Below, one piece after another: positions 57,014 to 64,000 of a stretch of DNA of 64,000 nt. The DNA is taken from assembly GCA_029204225.1 (NCBI GenBank), contig MU831554.1:38501-102500 (forward strand), written 5' to 3'. This DNA is from Diphasiastrum complanatum (Eukaryota > Streptophyta > Lycopodiopsida > Lycopodiales > Lycopodiaceae). Positions within the stretch are counted from its first letter, which is position 1. Every line of letters starts with the position of its first letter. The translations under genes were made by a program, and so were the position numbers. The notes beneath the pieces are model-generated. The model searched no databases and had not been told where the DNA came from. It saw nothing but the letters and a program-made list of their open reading frames with translations.

Positions 57014-57475
57014 ATGGACCCAACTATGTCTAAAGTCGATAAGCGTAAACTGATTTTGAAATCTAGACCTTACCTTCTAACTGTTGGACAATTGTATAAA
57101 AAAGGTGTAGATGGAATAATCAGGAGATGTGTTCATGAGGATGAAGTAGAACAAATAATTTCCCTATTGCATGAAGGTGAAGGAGGAGGGCACTTCTCGT
57201 TTGACAGTACAACTAAGAAAATATTATTAGCCAGATATTGGTGGCCGACGTTATTTAAGGACACTTACGCACAAATCAAAACTTGTGATGTCTGTCAGAT
57301 CAAGACTCCTCAACGAGTTGATTTTATGCCTTTAACTTCAATAATCGAAGGAGAAGCATTTAATAAGTGGGGAATTGATTTTATAGGACCGATCAGCCCA
57401 GTTGTTCGAAGGATTGAATATAGAGACATAAGCCAAGGTGGGGTTGTTGGAACATGTTTTAATATATTCCAATGA
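57014..57475 (+). pseudogene. gypsy integrase N-terminal fragment
   Basis: The frame shows the integrase zinc-binding domain (LLHEGEGGGHFSFDSTTKKI, LARYWWPTLFKDTYAQIKTC, DVCQ, an H2C2 arrangement). The start of the core follows, FNKWGIDFIGPISPV, wording typical of Athila/Tat-type gypsy elements. It stops soon after the first catalytic Asp. No other pol domain is adjacent. Confidence 0.75.
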
Positions 57476-59114
57476 CAAACTCGTGCTACTTTGAAACATG
57501 TGGATAATGGTTTTCATTTTAAAAAGTTCTTAAATGGATTTTAATCAAGAAATTTGGATTCAAACTAATTTGAAACATGTGGTAAAGATTTGTTGATTTC
57601 AAGATGTTTTGCATGGATTCAGAGTAAAGTTTGAGTGGGTTTAAAACAATGCATTGAATTTTTTTTTGAGCTTACAAGTTTAAATTTTTTGTACATGTAC
57701 TAATAGTGTTGGTTGTTCGGAAGAGAACCAACTAGGGTATAGAAATGAGATTGGATTTGAAAGGAATTTTGGATAGATTCAGAGTAAGATGCCTAATTGG
57801 AACTTTTTGAATATGAGGAATTCCCTAGGGATTGTGTGGACAATCTGGAACTAGAACATGTTTGATATTTGAGTCATTATCTATAAGTAGTACAGTAAAA
57901 GGTCAAAGGTTACTAAATCCATTTTGATTGGAATAGAAGTAAGTTTGATCAGAATTTAAGTCTGAGAGTTCTATATTGGATCAACCTAATCTTAGTTTAA
58001 GTACTAGGATCAGAGAGGGGTTAATCAATGGGAGAAATTATGTAATTAGAGGTAAGTGGGATTGGAAAACTGTTGAGAGTGAATGTTATTTGTCTCAGAG
58101 ATTCTCCGGATATGTTATTTACTCATGAGAAATAGAAAATATTTTGGTGCTGAGTTACAAGATCTCAGTGAGATATGCGAGTAACATATGTGGGTTCTGG
58201 GGAATGTTTTAAATAACAATCATATGAACACATCATAATCTACAATATCTATTATAATTAAAGTTTTATTGTTCCCGGGCAGCGGGCAGGGTGCTCATGC
58301 TGTGACGGGCAGCGTGAGCACTGCTCGGGACCCTTTTTTTCAAATTTTCTTTCATGTTTTTTTTTTCGGGCAGCGGTCGTGCTGCCCCACGAACAGCCTG
58401 ACCAAAACAAAAACTCCCCATTTTTCAAATTTCCCTCCCTCCCCTTTGCCCACCTGGCGAAAACCCTGCCTTGCCCGCCCAAACGCCTACCTGCTCGCAG
58501 ACTTGCGGGCTCACATCGCTAGTTATTATATGAAATTCTAATGAATATATATGATGTGTTTTTAGTTTAAATACATAGACACATCCTAATCTTTTCAAAA
58601 ACATGAATATAAATTGTGTTCTTATAAAATATATGAACACATCTTAATCTTTGTAAACACATCATCTTTGCAAATTTTTGGATTCAAATCTTGAAAGTTT
58701 TATTGGTTATTTCTTCCATGATATAGTGAGCATGTATTCAAGAGATGATGTAGTGGGCATTGGCAACAAAGCTCTACATGAAATAGAAAGTAGCGAATTC
58801 TTTTGAGTTGCGCTCATGTAATGATGAAGCGCATCCATTTGTGAAAATAGCCATTATGGCTAAAGGTCATAAAAATGTTGAAGAGGTCCCATGAAAGTGT
58901 TCATAAAGTTCCACAAAAGATGCCATAGAAAAGATGGGTGTGTGTGTGTGTGAGAGAGAGAAATCCTATGTTGTCCCCACATTTTTAGACATAGAAAGAG
59001 CGGAGTGGGTCATAGATGTTCCCCACTTAGAGAGAGAGAGAGAAAATGAATGGGTGCCAGGTGGTCCTCAGTTTTGGAAGATATGATAAAAACATAAGTC
59101 ATATAATCCCCACT
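57476..59114. other. no gene recognised; GC-rich patch at 58263-58520
   Basis: Mostly A/T-rich. The patch at about 58263-58520 is GC-rich, with repeated CGGGCAGCG and a hairpin formed by CCGGGCAG...GTGCTCA with TGAGCAC...CTGCTCGGG. (TG)n(GA)n tracts lie at 58938-58962. No coding domain was found. Confidence 0.4.
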
Positions 59115-59126
59115 CTTTTAGAGAGA

Positions 59127-59217
59127 TAATGCTTTTTGGTTTCCAAGGGGAGGCTCGAACCTGAGACCAAAGAAACTTTGGATGTCAAGCTAACCAAATG
59201 AGTCAACCGCTTTGGAC
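59127..59217 (-). mobile_element. short tRNA-derived SINE with 12-bp target duplication
   Basis: CTTTTAGAGAGA occurs at 59115-59126 and 59218-59229. Between them, the minus strand reads GGTCCAAAGCGG, an A-box-like GACTCATTTGGTTAGC, and a B box GGTTCGAGCCTCC, ending in an A-rich AACCAAAAAGCATTAT. Direct repeats, A and B boxes and an A-rich end are the marks of a tRNA-derived SINE or tRNA retropseudogene inserted by LINE machinery. Part of the target repeat is GA-rich, which could inflate its length. Confidence 0.6.
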
Positions 59218-59229
59218 CTTTTAGAGAGA

Positions 59230-60169
59230 GAGAGATTGAGTTTAACTTGCCATTTTGGGTAACATATCTCATCCTTTACATAAATGAAAGTATTTTTTAA
59301 TGACTTTTCCTTTGTATCATCCTATTATGTATTTGTGGGGAGCTAGATTCTTAATGGAAAGTACTAGGTATCATTGAGAGGAGGCGTCCTATTGCCTGTA
59401 ATAGGCTTGAGCCAATGGAGCGACGAAGCCGGGATGCATGCATCTAACCTTCAAGAACTTGGTTAGGGTTTGATTATACCTCTTGCTTGCTCAATCACTC
59501 AAAAACTATCTCCAGTTCCAGCAGTCTTCTTTAGAGTTAATATCACCCAGCATTCTTTAAAGACTACTTGATATTTGGAAATTTAACAATTTGACTGGAA
59601 ACAGACTGGGAAAAGTAGCTTGGACATCACCAGATTGCCATATCTTGCACACTCTGACATGTCTTCTCCACTTCAACTGTATTACTTGATAGAATAAATT
59701 ACACAACTACAGAAGTAGGTCACTGCATATGGGCTGTAATGTTCTATGAGTTAGCATCTGGCCCAGATTTATTGAAGAACGCCTAAGTGTCTACAGCTTA
59801 ATTGTATCAACTAAAGATGGGGGATCCAATTATTGCTTTTGAAAGCTTGTCTTTTTGTGTTTTTGTCCTGCTAATGAGGAAGCAAGCTTCTTTGTCACGC
59901 ACTGGTTTGAGAACTCCTCTGATAGGCAGGTTGGGTTAAGGAGGAATCGAAGTCCGGTTTGTCCCGATCCTCAGGTGCTAGCTAGAGCCTGAGAAGCTGC
60001 AAACGAGGTAACCAAAAGCAGCCATTAATTGTCATCAACCTATGTTCAACAGGTAATGATCGCAAATATCAAATTTAGTGGAACTAAAAAATGTACAATT
60101 TTGTGTTCTCATTAGCAAAAACTCTACCGAAAGATTAATTTGCACACACTATTTAAGCATTCATATTAC
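59230..60169. other. 3' flank of the chitinase gene, no other gene recognised
   Basis: Short frames only. The part next to 60169 should include the chitinase 3' UTR on the minus strand. Confidence 0.4.
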
Positions 60170-61312
60170 TCAGAGAATAACTTGAAGCCTGTTGTATTTA
60201 TAAAGGTTGTATGTACCTGTTGTTGCTAAGCTCCACTGGTAGTCAAAGCTAACGGTCCAGAAAAAGTAACCCAACAATCCTTTACTGTTGAGAAATGCTA
60301 CCTTAGAAGATATAGATCGAGGGTTGTCATATCCGATCCATATGGTGCCAGAATAAGTATAGACGGAGGCAGTGGTATCATCAAATACCACCGTGGCGTT
60401 AGAAGAGTTTATCAGATCCACGATTTGATAGTATACAGGTGTGCCACCATCTATCCCCCCGCCCACGGCCGCAGCACCAACGCCTGTGTCACTAGACGGG
60501 TTTCTGAGAATCCATGACCTGCCATACACAGCCAGCCCCAACACCGCTTGCTTCGAAGACAAGCCGGCATTAAGCCAAGATGCAACTCCAAAGCTTGTGC
60601 TGAGATCGCTATTTGGATCGTAAAGAGCGGTATGCTCGCCTGTTTTGGTTGGTTCCCAGCTCCCATGATAATCATATGACATGATGTTTACCCAGTCGAG
60701 ATTTTGTGCAATAGAATCAATAGGGTACGTCGGTTGGATTCCCACGTCGTATACGATGGTGGCGGCGTAGTAGACTGCAGCCGTGAGGATGAGGGGTGGC
60801 AAACCAGATTGAGCTGATTCCATATTTGCTTCTGAACGCCACTCGGAGAAAAGAGTACCCAAGTTATCCATGTCCGTGGATGATTGTGGATACTCCCAGT
60901 CCACGTCCAAACCATCGTAGTTATAATTCCTTGCTAAAGCAATGCTGCTTGTAATGAAGGATTTTCGAAAGGAAGTGCTACTCGCCATAGACGCAAATGT
61001 TGGCTTGTCACTCTGAATAGAAATTAAGGTCTGCACATTTGGGTTGCTTTGTTTGACTGCGGAAGTGAAACCTCCAATGAGACTTCCGTCATCATAAGCA
61101 GGCAGCTGCACTTGGAAGGTCGAATTATCCAAGATGGCGAATGCATAGAAGAGGTGAGTGAATAGGAGTGAGTTGATTGATGAGGGAGGGTATGAGTCTG
61201 CAGAATATGATGGCCAGTAACCAGCTTTTACAGGTGTTGCGGAGGAAGAAGCTGAACAATATGGAGAAAGACATGCCAGAACAGTTGTAATTAGCCTCAG
61301 TAATCGATCCAT
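60170..61312 (-). CDS. secreted GH18 class V chitinase-like protein
   Basis: Single-exon 380-aa protein, normal length for plant class V chitinases, which hydrolyse chitin from fungi or related N-acetylglucosamine polymers. Residues 1-20 or so (MDRLLRLITTVLACLSPYCS) form a signal peptide, so it is secreted or vacuolar. VKAGYWPSYS (28-37) is the first barrel strand. DGLDVDWEYP (133-142) is the GH18 DxxDxDxE motif with catalytic Glu140. MSYDYHG (211-217) is the substrate-binding strand and W352 sits in the last strand. One oddity: the SxGG motif of the third strand, normally LSIGG, reads LISIQSDK (96-103), so both glycines are gone. Activity may be altered; chitinase-like proteins with lost motifs are known. 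The start was chosen because the signal peptide follows at once. Confidence 0.93.
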   Translation of the reverse strand: MDRLLRLITTVLACLSPYCSASSSATPVKAGYWPSYSADSYPPSSINSLLFTHLFYAFAILDNSTFQVQLPAYDDGSLIGGFTSAVKQSNPNVQTLISIQSDKPTFASMASSTSFRKSFITSSIALARNYNYDGLDVDWEYPQSSTDMDNLGTLFSEWRSEANMESAQSGLPPLILTAAVYYAATIVYDVGIQPTYPIDSIAQNLDWVNIMSYDYHGSWEPTKTGEHTALYDPNSDLSTSFGVASWLNAGLSSKQAVLGLAVYGRSWILRNPSSDTGVGAAAVGGGIDGGTPVYYQIVDLINSSNATVVFDDTTASVYTYSGTIWIGYDNPRSISSKVAFLNSKGLLGYFFWTVSFDYQWSLATTGTYNLYKYNRLQVIL

Positions 61313-61410
61313 GTGTCTGAAGTGCGGAAATAAGATCCAGGTTCTGGTAATGGCCGTTGGCTGATGATTGTGAAATCAATAGGAGTCTAGAAAATCTGTG
61401 ATGTATCCAA

Positions 61411-61418
61411 GTTTATAC
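61411..61418 (-). promoter_or_regulatory. probable TATA box of the chitinase gene
   Basis: The minus strand reads GTATAAAC about 100 bp upstream of the chitinase ATG, a fitting TATA sequence. It would give a 5' UTR of about 65-70 nt. Confidence 0.45.
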
Positions 61419-62188
61419 GCCAAAGCAATTTCTATGATAGATACTTCACAGATCAATTGAGGCGATTCAGAAGAACAAAATTCGAGCTACATTTCAAAAT
61501 CAAGACACCTTTTCGCAGGCTGGTTCACAAAAGAATGAATGATTTGCCATTTTAACAACATAAATGTGCAGAACAAAGCTACTGAAAAAAATAATCTAGG
61601 CAAACTGCAAATGTAGTGTTTTCTGATCCTAGTGCTGCAGTTAGGAGCTAGTACTGTGCAGTCTGTGCTTAGCTATCTATTAGAATTGTCGATGATGAAA
61701 TGATGATTGTGAGCTGCAGAAGATTCATCAAAGAGATCGGAATTAGACCATGGGTAGCTGAGGGTGACAGTGACGACCCCATATATATGTCATTCTTCTA
61801 GAACAAGGAGGATAAGTCCGAAAGGTAAAGGTAAAGAAAAAGAAGAGGAAGTGGGTCACAGAAGTACAGCATTCCTTGATTTTGTTGAAGTCTAGCATTA
61901 AACAGTGACAAAGGTCTTTGTTGTTGACTAGAACTTTGCGCGTGATGAATTCACTCATCTTTTAGTCAAATACGTCTCAACAAAAATCTGATTCTAAAAC
62001 ATAAGTACAGATTATGAAATCTTCAAATTGATCTCACTTATTTTTGTGCCTGCTATCCGTGATGCAGGCATATTGCAATCAATTCCTCAAAAGCTGACTT
62101 GTCACCTTAAGAAAAAACCAAAACTTTATTATAATTTTTTAGTGTTAAAAAAATGTAGTTTTGATGAAACAACTTCGTTCAGATTTAA

Positions 62189-62235
<47 letters not shown>

Positions 62236-63058
62236 GCTTCTACGACAATGTACATTATGCATGCAACACTTGCTTTGAGGATGATTCTTTAATGGAATTG
62301 CCTCTTCTCTATGTGTGTGTTCTCTATGTGTGTGTCCTAGATGGTCTTCAATGGAAACGTGTTTATTAGGCTGGTTAGCAAATGATGTTGAATGAAAAGT
62401 GCTTGCATAGACATCTGTGCATGCTTTTTTGAGACAAATCTTTTTTTGGGTATGACATTTCTCTCTCTTTAGTGTTCTCACATGTGCTTTGCGTGGTTGT
62501 GTAGCAAAAGATTCTCATTACAAACACATGCCCTTCTATGGCTTCTAAATGAATGATTCCGAAATGCAAATGCATGCTTAATGGTTGAATGCTTATTTAT
62601 GGTCTGCTTCTAACAATTACCTTGACTAAATATGAAAGAGAATGGTCCACTGATGCTGCTTATAATAATCATAATAGCTCTGATACTTAGTTTAGAGTGA
62701 TCCAAACACAGTCCATAAACAACACGTTGTCCATATACCAAATAAAAAGGCGTCTGATTCGTAATAACTTTGTAAGTTGTTCGGAATGACCATAATGCAA
62801 CATGTGACTTGTGTTCCCAATCCGATCAGCTTGCCTCAACAGTTTTTGTCATAATACTGCACAGAAATTTATTAGAAGATTTTGCTTGTTCATTACATCT
62901 TGGTTAATATGGTGTACTAAACCGATGAATCACGAAATATTATTCCATTAAGCACTTCATCGTTGCGTTGACAAAATGGGCAGCAATGATTGTTTCATTA
63001 CAAGTCCCATGGAAAGCTTATGGATTAACATGCTACTCATCTTTCTCTGGAGAAGATT
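61419..63058. other. upstream of chitinase, no gene recognised
   Basis: A/T-rich with a (CT)n tract at 62195-62233 and two copies of CTCTATGTGTGTGT at about 62305-62335. No protein domain or RNA gene seen. Confidence 0.45.
62195..62233 (+). repeat. (CT)n microsatellite
   Basis: About 39 bp of CT dinucleotides between the chitinase promoter region and the window's right end. Confidence 0.95.
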
Positions 63059-63253
63059 ATGAGAGTTTCCTCATATCACAATAACATATCACGCAAATTC
63101 CGACGTCCGCGTCCGACGTATGCTCGAAAATTTCATAATTCGTCGCAATCCGACACGTCGAGGTCCGACGTCCCAGTAAAAAATCCGAATATCAGAGTCC
63201 GGCGATCGGAAAATATGGGCGGCAACCAATTTTTCAAAAGCATGTCGGAGTCC

Positions 63254-63428
63254 GACATGTCGGATTTTGACATGCAGACGTGGATATGACTTGTCACAGA
63301 TTTAAAAAAAAAAATACATGTAATCCGACGTTGACGTCGAAATCTAACGCGCGTCGGATTACACGTATTTTTTTTAAAAAATTTGTGACGGGTCATATCC
63401 ACGTCTGCATGTCGAAATCCGACATGTC
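63254..63428. repeat. large palindrome, 76-bp arms
   Basis: Arm 63254-63329 (GACATGTCGGATTTTGACAT... to ...TAATCCGAC) is nearly the reverse complement of arm 63353-63428 (GTCGGATTACACG... to ...ATCCGACATGTC), with a 23-bp centre. The arms include a matching poly-A/poly-T block. Surrounding sequence (63090-63545) is dense in TCCGACGT / GTCGGA motifs and CpG, unlike the AT-rich neighbourhood. It may be a foldback/MITE-type element. No open frame inside is credible. Confidence 0.75.
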
Positions 63429-63794
63429 GTCCACGTCGGCAAGCCAAAAAGCCTGTCCACGGCATCTGGCACATTTCTCCGGGCCTGAATGGGCACAGAC
63501 GTCGGATTCCGACGTGTTTGGAGGCCGTCGGATTCCGACGTCTGTTTCAATCTTCCAATTCGCGCGGTCCAGCGCCTTCTCTTTCACTTTGTCTTTTGCA
63601 GATTTGAGCGTCTTTGGAGCGATTGAGGGCGATCAATGCTTGAGGGCTTGAAGATCAGTGCTTGAAGGTGCTTGAAGATCAGTGCTTGAAGATCATTGTT
63701 TGAGGTTGGTGCTTGAATTTTGTTTGTTTTGCTTTTTGTTTGTTTGTTTGAGGTTGATGTTTGTTTGTTTGTTTTAAGAGGAGATAGATAGTGT

Positions 63795-63929
<135 letters not shown>

Positions 63930-64000
63930 TTTTTAAATTTTGCATTGATTTAAAATGGTTTTGAATGGTCTTGTAATAGATTATTAGTATTATTTAGGAT

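Overview
The window is nuclear DNA of a seed plant with a large, repeat-rich genome. The evidence is three plant genes with GT-AG introns, one of them about 21 kb long, surrounded by decayed Ty1/copia, Ty3/gypsy, hAT, LINE, SINE and miniature LTR elements and by many (CT)n tracts. Intron size and repeat density would suit a gymnosperm, but nothing seen here excludes a large-genome angiosperm, so I do not name a species.

Genes. All three lie on the minus strand. (1) A complete ten-exon gene for a microtubule-associated protein of the MAP70 family (6375-10859, 624 aa). (2) A complete four-exon gene for plastid-type adenylosuccinate synthetase (29296-56127, 522 aa), stretched by a 21,362-bp first intron and a 3,634-bp third intron. 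(3) A single-exon secreted GH18 (class V) chitinase (60170-61312, 380 aa). They share no pathway (cytoskeleton, purine synthesis, chitin hydrolysis) and are simply neighbours.

Layout. 1-5 kb: copia remnants, with half an element joined tail-to-tail to an inverted fragment of a relative. 6.4-10.9 kb: MAP70. 14-18 kb: a gypsy 5' end (tRNA-Asp primer site) and copia fragments on both strands. 18.2-22.3 kb: a decayed minus-strand gypsy element whose LTR carries a complete 379-bp miniature LTR element (TRIM-1). 24.6-27.8 kb: a copia fragment, a second copy of the same gypsy LTR, and a gag fragment. 29.3-56.1 kb: the adenylosuccinate synthetase gene. Its intron 1 holds a duplicated block with a short insertion, inverted LTRs, a non-autonomous element with a full-length tRNA-Asp sequence at its primer site, a LINE, a copia element, a two-copy hAT transposase remnant, a second miniature element (TRIM-2), and a 6.85-kb gypsy element inserted inside TRIM-2. 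57-64 kb: an integrase fragment, a SINE with target duplication, the chitinase, a CpG-rich 76-bp-arm palindrome and a long (GA)n tract.

The most interesting system is the pair of TRIM-like retrotransposons. Each has TG...CA LTRs of only 105-153 bp, a perfect 5-bp target duplication, an initiator-Met primer-binding site (intact in one, degraded in the other) and a polypurine tract. Each LTR carries a tRNA-like Pol III unit, with A and B boxes and a foldable cloverleaf in three of the four LTRs. This parallels the known Cassandra elements, whose LTRs carry 5S rRNA sequence, but here the passenger is tRNA-like.
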